This document shows positions 16,498 to 25,441 of a stretch of DNA of 64,000 nt, in pieces. Below the pieces are notes generated by a model, which had not been told where the DNA came from, ran no database searches, and saw nothing but the letters and a program-made list of their open reading frames with translations. Position numbers and translations under genes: made by a program. Source of the stretch: Thermoflexus sp042408815 (GTDB lineage Bacteria > Chloroflexota > Anaerolineae > Thermoflexales > Thermoflexaceae); contig NZ_JBHOQR010000032.1 of NCBI RefSeq assembly GCF_042408815.1, positions 1-64,000 of the forward strand, given 5' to 3'. The stretch's first letter is position 1; every line of letters starts with the position of its first letter.

Positions 16498-17436
16498 ATG
16501 CGGGTGCTTCAATCATTGCGGGATGGCCTGGCGCGGACGCGCCAGGCGGCCTTCGGTCGGATCGCCCAGCTGTTGGGGGCGACCGAGATCACCGAGGCCC
16601 TGTGGGAGGACCTGGAGGCGGCGCTGATCCAGGCGGACGTGGGGGTCCGGGTGACGATGGAGCTCATGGATCGTTTGCGGGAGCGGGTTCGCCGGGAGGG
16701 GATCACCCGGGCGGATTCCCTCCGGGCGTTGCTGAAACAGGAGCTGCGGGCGATCCTAAGGGATCCTCCACCGCTGAACCTGGGCCGGAGGCCACTGGAG
16801 GTGGTGCTTGTTGTGGGGGTGAACGGTTCCGGGAAAACCACCACGGTCGCCAAGCTGGCGTATCAGTTTCAGCGGCAGGGCCGACGGGTATTGCTGGCAG
16901 CGGCGGACACCTTCCGGGCCGCAGCCGGGGAGCAGCTGGAGATCTGGGCGGAGCGGGCTGGAGTGCCCTGCATCAGCGGACAACCCGGGGCCGACCCCGG
17001 AGCCGTCCTCTTTGATACCTTGCAGGCCGCCCGCGCCCGGGGTTATGACCTCGTCCTTGCGGACACCGCGGGACGGCTTCACACCAAATACAATCTGATG
17101 CAGGAGTTGAAAAAAGTTCGGAACGTCGCCGCGAAGGTGATCCCGGACGCTCCCCACGAGGTCTGGTTGGTGCTGGACGCGACCACCGGTCAGAACGCCC
17201 TCCCGCAGGCCCGGGAGTTTCATCAGGCGGTGGGCGTCACGGGCCTGATCCTCACCAAACTGGATGGAACAGCCAAGGGCGGGGCCGTTTTCGCCATCAC
17301 GCGGGAGTTGGGACTGCCGGTGCGGTTCGTCGGGGTTGGGGAGGGGCTTGAGGATTTGCTGCCGTTTGATGCAGATGCCTTTGTGGAGGGATTGTTCGAT
17401 GGAACTTTTGCAAACGGAGGAGGGATCCATGAGTGA
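16498..17436 (+). CDS. ftsY: Signal recognition particle receptor FtsY
   Basis: 312 aa from ATG 16498 (an in-frame TTG lies immediately before). It is a compact FtsY consisting of the N and G domains only, without the long acidic A domain of E. coli. G1 is GVNGSGKTTTVAKLA, followed by DTFRAAAGEQL, the G3-like LADTAGRLHTKYNLM and G4 LTKLDGTAKGG. It docks the SRP-ribosome complex at the cytoplasmic membrane with Ffh and SecYEG. Its last codons overlap the start of prfB by 8 nt (ATGAGTGA), implying translational coupling. Confidence 0.96.
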   Translation: MRVLQSLRDGLARTRQAAFGRIAQLLGATEITEALWEDLEAALIQADVGVRVTMELMDRLRERVRREGITRADSLRALLKQELRAILRDPPPLNLGRRPLEVVLVVGVNGSGKTTTVAKLAYQFQRQGRRVLLAAADTFRAAAGEQLEIWAERAGVPCISGQPGADPGAVLFDTLQAARARGYDLVLADTAGRLHTKYNLMQELKKVRNVAAKVIPDAPHEVWLVLDATTGQNALPQAREFHQAVGVTGLILTKLDGTAKGGAVFAITRELGLPVRFVGVGEGLEDLLPFDADAFVEGLFDGTFANGGGIHE

Positions 17437-18536
17437 GTTGCGGGAACGGCTGGAGGCGTTGACGCTGACCCTGGAGGATCTCCTGGACCGTCTTTGACAT
17501 CCCGAAGAAGCAGCTGGAGATCCAGAAGCTGGAAGAGGAAGCCGCGCGGCCAGACCTCTGGGATCAGCCAGCCCGGGCCCAGGAGCTGATGAGGCGACTG
17601 GGCCGGCTGAAAGAGGAAGTGGAAAGCTGGCTCCGCCTGCGCCATCGGATCCAGGAGGCCCGAGAGCTGTTGGATCTGGTGGAGGCGGAAGGAGAGGAAG
17701 CCCTGACAGCGGATCTGGAACGGGAGATCAGCGCCCTGGAAGAGGAGGTCCGGCGTCATCAATTCGAGGTGTGGATGTCCGGCCCCTACGATCGCAACGA
17801 TGCGATCCTGGCCATCCACGCCGGAGCGGGGGGGACTGACGCTCAGGATTGGGCGGAGATGTTGTTGCGCATGTATCTCCGGTGGGCCGAACGCCGCGGA
17901 TGGGAGTCCGAGCTGCTGGACAAGGTGGACGGTGAGGAGGCGGGCATCAAGAGCGCCACGGTTCTGGTGAAGGGCCCTTACGCCTATGGTTATTTGAAGG
18001 CCGAAAAGGGGGTCCACCGGCTGGTCCGCATCTCCCCCTTCGATGCAGCTCATCGCCGCCACACTTCGTTCGCCTTGGTTGAGGTGTGGCCGGATATCGG
18101 GGAAAGTCCGGAGATCATTATCCATCCGGATGATATCGTCATCGAGACTTTCCGGGCTTCCACTGCGGGCGGTCAGCACATGCAAAAGAATGAGACAGCG
18201 GTCCGCATCCGGCATATCCCAACGGGGATCGTGGTCTCGTGTCAGAACGAGCGAAGCCAGACGCAGAACAAAGAGACCGCGTTGAAGATCCTGAAGGCCC
18301 GCCTGGCGGAGCTGGAGGAGCAGAAGCGACGGGCGGAGATCGCTGCTCTGAAGGGGGAGCACGTGAGCGCCGAGTGGGGGAATCAGATCCGGTCCTATGT
18401 TCTGCATCCCTACCAGCTGGTGAAGGATCATCGCACGGATTATGAAACCAGCCAGGTCGAACGGGTACTGGACGGGGAGCTGGATGAATTCATCGAGGCC
18501 TATCTCCGGCAGGCGGTTGCCCCTTCTCGGTCGTAG
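17429..18536 (+). CDS. prfB: Peptide chain release factor 2, programmed +1 frameshift
   Basis: The first frame starts at ATG 17429 (MSELRERLEALTLTLEDLLD..) and meets an in-frame TGA at 17495 directly after CTT. A +1 shift at CTT TGA C puts GAC ATC CCG AAG in frame and continues to TAG at 18534, about 368 aa in total. The second part carries the RF2 anticodon-like SPF (ISPFDAAHRRHTSFA) and the peptidyl-hydrolysis GGQ (STAGGQHMQKNETAV). RF2 terminates at UGA and UAA and controls its own synthesis through this shift. It starts inside the last codons of ftsY. The usual SD-like stimulator right before the shift site is weak: GGAGG lies about 15 nt upstream. Confidence 0.96.
17492..17498 (+). promoter_or_regulatory. 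RF2 programmed frameshift site CTTTGAC
   Basis: The canonical slip sequence CTT-TGA-C, codon 22 (Leu) followed by stop. Reading resumes at GAC in the +1 frame. The zero frame has no continuation and the +1 frame encodes the whole conserved RF2 body. Confidence 0.95.
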
Positions 18537-18596
18537 AGCTTCCTAAGGGTTTTGGGCTCGCACCGGGCGCCCACTTCTGGAGGAGGGATGCGGCGA

Positions 18597-19256
18597 ATGG
18601 CAAAACGAAGGACGCAGGATCCTGCGAGGGATACGGGGGAGTGGCTCTCCCTCAAGGCGGCGGCCGCGATGCTGGGCGTGCATCCAGCGACCCTTCGGGC
18701 CTGGGCAGACGCGGGGCGGATCCCCTCTCGCCGGACGGCTGGTGGGCATCGACGGTTCGCCCGTCAGGATCTAGAAGCGTGGCTGCGAGCGCATGGCGCG
18801 GAGCCTGGGGTGCGGATGCTGATCGCTTATACCCTGGGCCAGCTCCGGCTTGAGCTCGCCCGAGGAGCCGGGCCCCAGGCCCCTTGGTTTGAGCGGATAC
18901 GGGGGGAGATTGCCCCAGCTTTCCAGGCCACGTGTTACCAATTGCTGGAGGAGCTTCAGGCCTATATCCACGATCGCGATCCCCAGCGCCCGCAGCGCGT
19001 CGGCGCCCGCTATGCGGAGCAGGCTGTCGCTGCCGGATTAGCGTTGGGGGATCTGTTGCGGGCTTTTCTGCATTTCGGGGGCTATCTCCTGGAAAGTGTG
19101 TTCCGGATGGTGGAGATGGGCGGCTCTCCAGAGCACTGGCATGAGGTCCATCGGGCGATCATGGCTTTCTACAACGAAACGTTGCTGACCATGATCGAGC
19201 GTTACTTGGAACAAGCGCCATGGCCGAAGGCTACGGCAGGCTTCTCCGCGGATTAA
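18597..19256 (+). CDS. HTH (MerR/excisionase-type) regulator with helical sensor-like C-terminus
   Basis: 219 aa from ATG 18597, 10 nt after GGAGGAGG (an ATG at 18588 lies too close to the SD). The N-terminal winged helix-turn-helix reads SLKAAAAMLGVHPATLRAWA and TAGGHRRFARQDLEAWL, typical of HTH_17/MerR-like domains. The remaining 150 residues are all-helical and resemble RsbRD/RsbR N-terminal sensor domains (LLEELQAYIHDRDP .. LGDLLRAFLHFGGYLLESVF); this second assignment is tentative. The sortase gene begins 37 nt before its end, so the two may be coupled. Target genes are unknown. Confidence 0.7.
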   Translation: MAKRRTQDPARDTGEWLSLKAAAAMLGVHPATLRAWADAGRIPSRRTAGGHRRFARQDLEAWLRAHGAEPGVRMLIAYTLGQLRLELARGAGPQAPWFERIRGEIAPAFQATCYQLLEELQAYIHDRDPQRPQRVGARYAEQAVAAGLALGDLLRAFLHFGGYLLESVFRMVEMGGSPEHWHEVHRAIMAFYNETLLTMIERYLEQAPWPKATAGFSAD

Positions 19257-19912
19257 GCGGAATCCTGGTGGGGGCTGGTCTGGCGGCCTGGGTGGGGGGC
19301 ATAGGGCTTGCCGGGCAGACACGAGTTGTTTCTCCATCACCTGAGCCCATTTCCTCCGCTATGCCGGCACCACACCTCTCGTCCCCTGATCCCATGGACG
19401 TCCCCCGGCCCATCGCTGTGCCATCCCCGCCAGTATCGGCGGGGACGGCCGAGGAGGATCCTCCCCTTCGCCTGGGGATTCCAGCGATCCGGTTGGACGC
19501 CCCGGTCATCCCGGTAGGGCTGACGACGATCCGAGAAGGAGAGCAGGAATGGATCACCTGGGCGCCGCCTGATGAGTTCGCCGCCGGCTGGCTGATCACC
19601 TCCGCCTATCCCGGCCAGCCAGGCAATGTGGTCCTGATCGGTCATCACAATATCTTTGGGAAAGTTTTTGCGAACCTCCATCGCCTGCGCGTGGGGGATC
19701 TTATCCGCCTGGAAACCCGGCGGCAAACCTATTTTTATCGGGTGGAGGCGATACATATCCTCCCGGAGAAGGGCCAGCCGTTGGAGGTCCGACAACGCAA
19801 CCTGCAATGGGTTCTGCCCACACCCGATGAGCGGTTAACCCTGGTGACATGCTGGCCCGCTCATACCAACACCCATCGCCTGATTGTGGTGGCACGGCCC
19901 GTGAAGCCATAA
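19220..19912 (+). CDS. Sortase (class D/E-like transpeptidase)
   Basis: 230 aa. An N-terminal membrane segment (LSGILVGAGLAAWVGGIGLA), a Pro/Ser-rich linker, then a sortase beta-barrel from about 85: LGIPAIRLDAPVIPVG. The catalytic triad is visible as His in LIGHHNIFG, Cys in LTLVTCWPA and Arg in THRLIVVARP. Sortases cleave LPxTG-like motifs and attach proteins to cell-surface acceptors. A candidate substrate with LPQTG is encoded at 33153-33620. The start ATG 19220 overlaps the end of the HTH gene. Sortases occur in some Chloroflexota, where the acceptor is unclear. Confidence 0.9.
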   Translation: MAEGYGRLLRGLSGILVGAGLAAWVGGIGLAGQTRVVSPSPEPISSAMPAPHLSSPDPMDVPRPIAVPSPPVSAGTAEEDPPLRLGIPAIRLDAPVIPVGLTTIREGEQEWITWAPPDEFAAGWLITSAYPGQPGNVVLIGHHNIFGKVFANLHRLRVGDLIRLETRRQTYFYRVEAIHILPEKGQPLEVRQRNLQWVLPTPDERLTLVTCWPAHTNTHRLIVVARPVKP

Positions 19913-19972
19913 GACGCGCCCGCTGGTGTTCGATGTCTCGGAAGGATCTCTGTTTGACCGAGGGAGGGATCG

Positions 19973-20476
19973 ATGTCTCTTCTGGATTGGACCCCGGTGC
20001 GACGGATTCGACGCAACCACGCACTGGAGCATGCCACGATCCATCTGCTGAGCCAGCAGTTCCCTGGCCAGCCGATGGCTGGCCGCTCCACGCCCTTCGG
20101 GTTCTACATTTACGGGAACGTGCCGCTGGAAGCGGTAGCGGCGGCATCGCGGGAGGCCCTGGAGCGGTTGCGACGGGGCGAGCATTATTGGGCGATCCAT
20201 CCCGGATGTGGGACGAACTATGTGGCGTCCGGCACCACCGCAGGCCTGACCGCCTTTCTGATGCTGGGGCTGGTTCCCCACCGTCGACGTCGGGATGGGC
20301 TGCCGCTGGTGATTTTGGCGACCGTGTTGGCCCTCATCGCGGCTCAGCCTCTGGGTCCATGGTTGCAGACCCACGTGACCACCCGGGCGGATCCGGGAGA
20401 TCTGGAGATCGTGGGGGTGCGCGCGCTCCGGGGCGGATGGGTTCAGGGATATTTTGTGGAGACACGGGGGGGATGA
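19973..20476 (+). CDS. DUF6391-type small membrane protein
   Basis: 167 aa. It starts MSLLDWTPVRRIRRNHALEH followed by ATIHLL, a pattern I associate with DUF6391; there is a conserved-looking HPGCGTNYVASGT segment followed by two hydrophobic segments (GLTAFLMLGLVP, LPLVILATVLALIAAQPLG) and a short C-terminal domain. Function unknown. The SD GAGGGATCG precedes the ATG. It lies between sortase and holA on the same strand, spacing 60 and 87 bp. Confidence 0.7.
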   Translation: MSLLDWTPVRRIRRNHALEHATIHLLSQQFPGQPMAGRSTPFGFYIYGNVPLEAVAAASREALERLRRGEHYWAIHPGCGTNYVASGTTAGLTAFLMLGLVPHRRRRDGLPLVILATVLALIAAQPLGPWLQTHVTTRADPGDLEIVGVRALRGGWVQGYFVETRGG

Positions 20477-20563
20477 ATCGGCAACCCGGCCTGCTTCCCG
20501 CAGGTCTTCCGCTGGCTCCTCTGAAGGATCCGTTTCCAGGTAGCTGCTGGTGAGGCGTTTTCT

Positions 20564-21532
20564 ATGGTTATCGTCCTGCATGGGGAGAACGAGCTGGAAA
20601 TCGAAGAAGCGTTGATGGAACTCCGAGGGTTCGTAGGGGACGCCGCCGCTCAATCGATGAATGTCGTAATCCTGGACGGGCGGCGGGTGAACCCCGCCGA
20701 ATTGCAGGCGGCATGCGCCGTTATGCCCTTCATGGCCGCCTGCCGTCTGATCCTCATCGAGGGCCTGTTCACGCGGGAGCGCCGTCGGGCCCGGGAGGAG
20801 GCCGCCTTTCTGGAGGTGCTGTCCGCTGTTCCCTCAACCACCTTGCTCGTCCTGGTCGAGCCTCGGACGCTCCCGGAGGACCATCCCCTATTACGCTGGA
20901 TTGCGGCTCATCCCGATCAGGGGGAGGTGCGACATTTCCCCCTTCCCTCCCCCCGGGCATTGCCGGAATGGGTGATAGCTCGGGCCCAACGCTACGGTGG
21001 AACCTTTACGCCCCAGGCCGCCTCAGCCCTAGCGGCCCTTCTCACGGATCCGCGTCTCCTGGATCAAGAGATCCAGAAGCTGGTGGCCTGGGCAGCCGGT
21101 CGGCCGGTGATGCCCCAGGATGTGGAGCGGCTGGTGCCTTATGCGGCGCCCATCAGCCTGTTCGAACTGACGGAGGCGCTGGGTCGCCGGGACGTGCGCC
21201 GGGCCCTAACGGCCTTGCATCGGCTGCTTGGGGAAGGGGAACACCCATTGGGTCTGTTCGGCATGATCGTTCGCCAGTTTCGGTTCATGCTCTTGATGAA
21301 GGAGCAGCTGGAGAAAGGCCTCTCGCCCGCGGAGGCGGGAAATCGGCTGGGGCTTCATCCGTATGCGGCTCGCAAAATCGCTGAGGCGGTTGTGGCATTC
21401 TCTTTGCCGCAACTGGAGGCTTTCTATCGAAGCCTGGCCGAGCTGGATGTGGCCATCAAGACAGGTCAGGTTCCCGACGTAGTGGCGCTGGAGACCTTCA
21501 TTGTCTCTGTGGGCCGGCGGGAGATGGCTTAG
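20564..21532 (+). CDS. holA: DNA polymerase III delta subunit
   Basis: 322 aa, the usual size. The N-terminus MVIVLHGENELEIEEALMEL replaces the classical P-loop with the degenerate HolA type; ILDGRRVNPAELQAACAVMP and FMAACRLILIEGLF follow, then the collar domain with SLFELTEALGRRDVRRALTA and RQFRFMLLMKEQLEKGLSPA. It is the clamp-loader subunit that opens the beta clamp. GTGAGG precedes ATG 20564. It stands alone between DUF6391 and the methyltransferase gene. Confidence 0.9.
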   Translation: MVIVLHGENELEIEEALMELRGFVGDAAAQSMNVVILDGRRVNPAELQAACAVMPFMAACRLILIEGLFTRERRRAREEAAFLEVLSAVPSTTLLVLVEPRTLPEDHPLLRWIAAHPDQGEVRHFPLPSPRALPEWVIARAQRYGGTFTPQAASALAALLTDPRLLDQEIQKLVAWAAGRPVMPQDVERLVPYAAPISLFELTEALGRRDVRRALTALHRLLGEGEHPLGLFGMIVRQFRFMLLMKEQLEKGLSPAEAGNRLGLHPYAARKIAEAVVAFSLPQLEAFYRSLAELDVAIKTGQVPDVVALETFIVSVGRREMA

Positions 21533-21704
21533 ACCTGTATACACCATGTTGCCCCCCTAAGAGGATGGGTTTGGGGAAATGGACGGCGGGGCGGTTCGAT
21601 CCCTCATCCCGATTTCTTCCCCTTACCGCAACCTCTTTCCCCTGAGATCCGATCAGTAGAACAGGAGGTAGGGAACAATCCTCTGGTCCTCAGGGGGGAG
21701 CTCC

Positions 21705-22934
21705 ATGAAGCCGAGTGTGATTCTGAAACCGAATGCTGGGCGCAAGCTTCGCAATTTCTATCCCTGGGCTTTCCACGATGACATCGCGGACATCCAGGGT
21801 GATCCGGAGCCTGGAGCGATCGTCCTCGTTCGGGATTCCTCTGGGGCTATGATTGGGCAGGCGTTTTACAACCCGGGCGCCTCGATCCCGATACGGATGC
21901 TCACCCGGGGGGAAGAGCGCCTCGATGCTGGATGGTTCCGTCGACGCCTGATGGAGGCGGCCGCCCGCCGGCGGGAGATCCGTGAGACCAATGCGGTGCG
22001 TCTGGTCCATGGGGAAGCAGATAACCTTCCTGGCCTCATTGTGGACCGATACGGCGAAGTGCTGGTGGTGCAGATCCGGAACATGGGGATGGAGCGCTGG
22101 CGGGAAAGCATTGTGGAGGCCCTGCGGGAATTGTTTGCTCCCCGTGGGATTTACGAGCGCAGCGATGTGGAGGCCCGGGAGGATGAGGGGCTCGAGCCCC
22201 GCACAGGGCTCCTGTGGGGGGAGGCGCCGGATCCGGTCGAGGTTCTGGAGGATGGGCTGGTTTTCGAAACCAGCGTGGTGCGAGGGCAGAAGACCGGGTT
22301 TTACCTGGACCAGCGGGACAATCGGCGGCGATTGCGAGGATGGGTTCGGCCGGGCGATCAGGTGCTGGATGTTTACGGCTATATCGGGCCCTTTGCGCTT
22401 CACGCAGCGGCTGCGGGCGCTACCGCTGTGGTGATCGATAAAGATCCATGGGCGCTGGGACAGGTGGAGCGGAACGCCCTCCGTAACGGCCTGGCGGATC
22501 GCGTCACTGTCCGCCTGGGGGATGCACTGGAGATGATGGGGGCGCTGCTCGCTGAGGGCCGTCGCTTCGACTGGGTGGTGCTGGATCCCCCGGCGATGGT
22601 GAAGCGTCGAGTCGAGTGGGAGCGGGGGGTGCGACGCCGGTTTGTGGAGATGGCTCGCTTGGCCCTGGGCCTGTTGAAGGATGGTGGAGGACTATTCTTT
22701 TCGTCATGCGCTTACTGGATCCGTCTGGAGGATCTCATGGAGGCCGTCCGCCTGGCGGCCTCCGATGTGGGCTGCCGCCTAAGGGTGCGCGATGTCACCT
22801 ATCAACCTCTCGATCACCCATGGATCCTCCAGATTCCGGAAACCCTCTATCTCAAAACGCTAATTGTGGAGAAGCAATCCGCCAACGGTTCGGACTTCGT
22901 TCGGCCTAGGAAAGCCGATCTTCCATGGGGATAG
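21705..22934 (+). CDS. Class I SAM-dependent rRNA (cytosine-5) methyltransferase, RlmI-like
   Basis: 409 aa. An N-terminal PUA-like domain (VILKPNAGRKLRNFYPWAFH, GAIVLVRDSSG) is followed by an RlmI-type central region (FYLDQRDNRRRLRGWV) and a Rossmann methyltransferase with SAM motif VLDVYGYIGPFALHAAAAGA, then DWVVLDPPAMVKRR and LFFSSCAYWI, positioned like the catalytic Cys motif. It probably methylates 23S rRNA; the exact base cannot be set. Typical members read FSYTGGF where this has YGYIGPF. The SD GGGGGGAG precedes ATG 21705. The 170 bp upstream carry no evident signal. Confidence 0.88.
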   Translation: MKPSVILKPNAGRKLRNFYPWAFHDDIADIQGDPEPGAIVLVRDSSGAMIGQAFYNPGASIPIRMLTRGEERLDAGWFRRRLMEAAARRREIRETNAVRLVHGEADNLPGLIVDRYGEVLVVQIRNMGMERWRESIVEALRELFAPRGIYERSDVEAREDEGLEPRTGLLWGEAPDPVEVLEDGLVFETSVVRGQKTGFYLDQRDNRRRLRGWVRPGDQVLDVYGYIGPFALHAAAAGATAVVIDKDPWALGQVERNALRNGLADRVTVRLGDALEMMGALLAEGRRFDWVVLDPPAMVKRRVEWERGVRRRFVEMARLALGLLKDGGGLFFSSCAYWIRLEDLMEAVRLAASDVGCRLRVRDVTYQPLDHPWILQIPETLYLKTLIVEKQSANGSDFVRPRKADLPWG

Positions 22935-23056
22935 AGACCGCTGCGGACAAACATCACCCGAAATCCCCTCCGCCGTTGGTTTTTTAAGAGCGTATGAGCT
23001 GCGATATATTGGGTGAGGAGCGGGCTGGAAGAGGCGCCACCCCTGGAGGGACCGCC

Positions 23057-23848
23057 GTGGATTCTAAGGAGAAAAGCTTGCCGCCCGGAGTGCAGATGCT
23101 GGGCCCCGTGCTGATCTTGCTGGGCGCGATGTTACCGTGGGGCATATCCCCTGAAACCCGCGGTCTGGATCCATGGGGGTTGCTCGTCCTTCTGGTCGGG
23201 GTTCCCGCTTTGTTGCTGCCATGGGTGGCTTGTGAAACGGGAGGGGCATATCGGATTCTGGCCGGCCTGGCGCTGATCGCCGCGATCGGGGCCATAGGAG
23301 AATGGATAGTTGCCTGGCGAACGATTTCCCCCGATATCCCCAATCCGGCCGTTCATGTGGGGAAGGGCCCTCTCTTCACCCTGGCGGGGGCGGCCCTCAC
23401 ATGGGCAACCCTCCCGGGTCCGCTCAAGGGCTGGCATCGCGCGCTGGTGGCGGGGGGAGGATTCGGGCTGATGCTCGCCCTTGCGATGGCGATGTCTGTC
23501 TGGCTCTCCATAGAGAAGGAGGCGTCGGCGGCAATAGACCGCGCGGCCCCCGCGCCGGTGGGGACCCCCTGGATCATCATCGAGGTTCGCCCTTCTTCTC
23601 CCCCTCCGACGATACCGGGCGGGGAGCAACGCCCGCCAGCTTCGCCCACGCCGACCTCCCGGGTGTCCCCTTCTCAAGGGACGGGCCCCGAACCCGGACG
23701 CTTTGGTCCGCTGGAGCTTCCGACCGCGACTCCCTGGAGTGGGGGTTCAGAATCCATGGCGCCCCCTCCAGTGCCGACGGCGACGGTTCCCTTGCTGCGT
23801 TCACCCTTGCCCTCGCCGACGCCGCCATCATCACCGGTGAACCCGTAG
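23057..23848 (+). CDS. Four-helix membrane protein with Pro/Ser/Thr-rich tail
   Basis: 263 aa from GTG 23057, chosen because GGAGGG lies 6 nt upstream; an in-frame ATG at 22994 has no good SD. Hydrophobic segments lie at about residues 12-28, 40-56, 64-84 and 130-150 (VLILLGAMLPWG, LLVLLVGVPALLLPW, ILAGLALIAAIGAIG, GFGLMLALAMAMSVW). The last 85 residues are Pro/Ser/Thr-rich with PTPT-type sequence, as in many surface-exposed linkers of this genome. I do not recognise a family. It precedes the MoxR ATPase by 265 bp on the same strand. Confidence 0.7.
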   Translation: MDSKEKSLPPGVQMLGPVLILLGAMLPWGISPETRGLDPWGLLVLLVGVPALLLPWVACETGGAYRILAGLALIAAIGAIGEWIVAWRTISPDIPNPAVHVGKGPLFTLAGAALTWATLPGPLKGWHRALVAGGGFGLMLALAMAMSVWLSIEKEASAAIDRAAPAPVGTPWIIIEVRPSSPPPTIPGGEQRPPASPTPTSRVSPSQGTGPEPGRFGPLELPTATPWSGGSESMAPPPVPTATVPLLRSPLPSPTPPSSPVNP

Positions 23849-24113
23849 CCTGGGCGCGTCCCCGAGCCATTGCGCGTGCAGAAGGGTACGGCTCTGGGTC
23901 GATGAAGGTAGAAGCATGGCGTGGCTACCTCCCGCACGTTGGGTTTCGGCTCAACGGGCGGATGGGGTCCCACCCATGGCCAAGCGTTCGTGAGACAACC
24001 GAGGGGCCGGTTTGGAAAACCAGCGGGACCTATGCCGTTCGGCTCCCATCGGAGAGGTGGAATATAGGGCGATGGGGAGGAAAAGACATGCTGTTCTCGC
24101 GGGAGGTTCTGGA

Positions 24114-25064
24114 ATGACGGTGTTCGCTCAGGATGTCGCCCGCCGTCTGGTCGAGAACATCGAGCGGGTGATTTTCGGGAAGCGGGATGCAGTTGAGCTG
24201 GCGGTGATCGGTTTGCTGGCCCAAGGCCATCTTCTGATCGAGGATGTGCCAGGGGTAGGGAAAACGATGTTGGCCAAGGCCATCGCCCGCTCCATCGGGG
24301 GGACCTTTCGTCGAATTCAGTTCACCCCGGATATGCTTCCCAGCGACATCACTGGTGTTTCCATATTTAATCCCGGAACCCGTTCCTTTGAATTCCGTCC
24401 CGGACCGATTATGGCGAACATCGTCCTGGCGGATGAGATCAATCGGGCCACCCCAAAGACGCAGGCGGCGTTGCTCGAAGCGATGGAGGAGCGCCAGGTC
24501 AGCGTGGATGGTGTGACCTATGCGCTTCCCCAGCCTTTCCTGGTGCTGGCCACCCAGAACCCCATTGAATACGAAGGGACATTCCCGCTACCGGAGGCGG
24601 AGCTGGATCGTTTCATGTTGCGCATCCACCTGGGCTATCCCTCTCGAAAAGATGAGCTGGCGATCCTAGAAGCCCAGCAGTTCCGCCATCCGATCGAGAC
24701 GCTGGAGCAGGTGGTGCAACTGGAGGAGCTGCGTCGGGCTCAGGAGGAGATCCGCGGCGTCTATGTGTCTGCGGAGGTGAAAGGATATCTGCTGGAGATC
24801 GTGGAGCGGACTCGAGGGCACCCGGATATCTATCTGGGCGCCAGCCCGCGCGGCGCTCTGGCGCTGTTCCGAACGGCTCAGGCCCGCGCGGTGCTGCGGG
24901 GGCGAGAATATGTGCTCCCGGATGATGTGAAGGCGCTGGTTCAGCCATGCCTGGCCCACCGGCTGATCCTGAACCCGGAAGCCCGGATGCAGGATGTCAC
25001 CCCGGAGCGGATCCTCACCGAGATCGTGAGCCGGATCCCGGTGCCGGGCGCTGCCCTCGCTTGA
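24114..25064 (+). CDS. MoxR-family AAA+ ATPase
   Basis: 316 aa from ATG 24114, preceded by GGGAGG at the right distance. Walker A is EDVPGVGKTMLAKAIA, Walker B NIVLADEINRATPKT, sensor 1 ATQNPIEYEGTFPLPEAELD and arginine-finger region SPRGALALFR. MoxR ATPases act as chaperones for metal-cofactor insertion or assembly of membrane-associated complexes, commonly with DUF58 and VWA proteins, neither of which is visible here. The next genes encode the DUF6754/MutL-like cluster, so that cluster may be its client (inference). A separate promoter lies between them. Confidence 0.92.
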   Translation: MTVFAQDVARRLVENIERVIFGKRDAVELAVIGLLAQGHLLIEDVPGVGKTMLAKAIARSIGGTFRRIQFTPDMLPSDITGVSIFNPGTRSFEFRPGPIMANIVLADEINRATPKTQAALLEAMEERQVSVDGVTYALPQPFLVLATQNPIEYEGTFPLPEAELDRFMLRIHLGYPSRKDELAILEAQQFRHPIETLEQVVQLEELRRAQEEIRGVYVSAEVKGYLLEIVERTRGHPDIYLGASPRGALALFRTAQARAVLRGREYVLPDDVKALVQPCLAHRLILNPEARMQDVTPERILTEIVSRIPVPGAALA

Positions 25065-25090
25065 CCAGGGGGGGATCGCCGCTGGGCCAG

Positions 25091-25119
25091 TTGTGGGCAG
25101 GTGTCAAAACCCTTATACT
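25091..25119 (+). promoter_or_regulatory. Promoter of the DUF6754/MutL-like cluster
   Basis: TTGTGG at 25091-25096, a 17-bp spacer and TATACT at 25114-25119. The start would be near 25126, giving a leader of about 100 nt containing the short stem GCCGCtttGCGGC around 25172-25185. Confidence 0.6.
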
Positions 25120-25225
25120 CAAGACAAGGCAAATCGCCGGATCGTCTCATTGAAAAACCGAAGGGTGGGTGGGCCGCTTTGCGGCTATTCTACCCTCAAA
25201 GATCCCGAATTGAAGGTGCGTCCAG

Positions 25226-25441
25226 GTGGCGCGGCGGATGGAAAAGCCGGAAAGCACCCGGTATGAAGCGAGGGCTTGTCCGATAGATTTGGCTTGGATC
25301 CTGGAGGCCATGGCGCCGCTCCGCTTCCCTCTGGCCCAGGGATTATGGTTGCTGTGCCCATGGTTGGGGCCTGAGCGGATCGCCCGCTGGATCTCGAGCC
25401 TAGAGGGCCAAGCTCCGGATCATCGTAAGGAGTTTCCATGA
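25226..25441 (+). CDS. Small conserved-style protein (71 aa), first gene of the cluster
   Basis: The frame starts at GTG 25226, 7 nt after AAGGTG, and its stop overlaps the next start codon as ATGA (25438-25441), the hallmark of a translated, coupled gene. Codon use is like its neighbours. Sequence includes LAWILEAMAPLRFPLAQGLW and LGPERIARWISSLEGQ, with no signal peptide or domain that I recognise. It may be an accessory subunit of the DUF6754 protein encoded next. Too short and unfamiliar to assign further. Confidence 0.6.
   Translation: MARRMEKPESTRYEARACPIDLAWILEAMAPLRFPLAQGLWLLCPWLGPERIARWISSLEGQAPDHRKEFP

Noticed and set aside
21580..21620. tRNA-like T-loop sequence ggttcgatccc
   Set aside because: The flanking bases cannot form a T-stem and no acceptor or anticodon arm is present.
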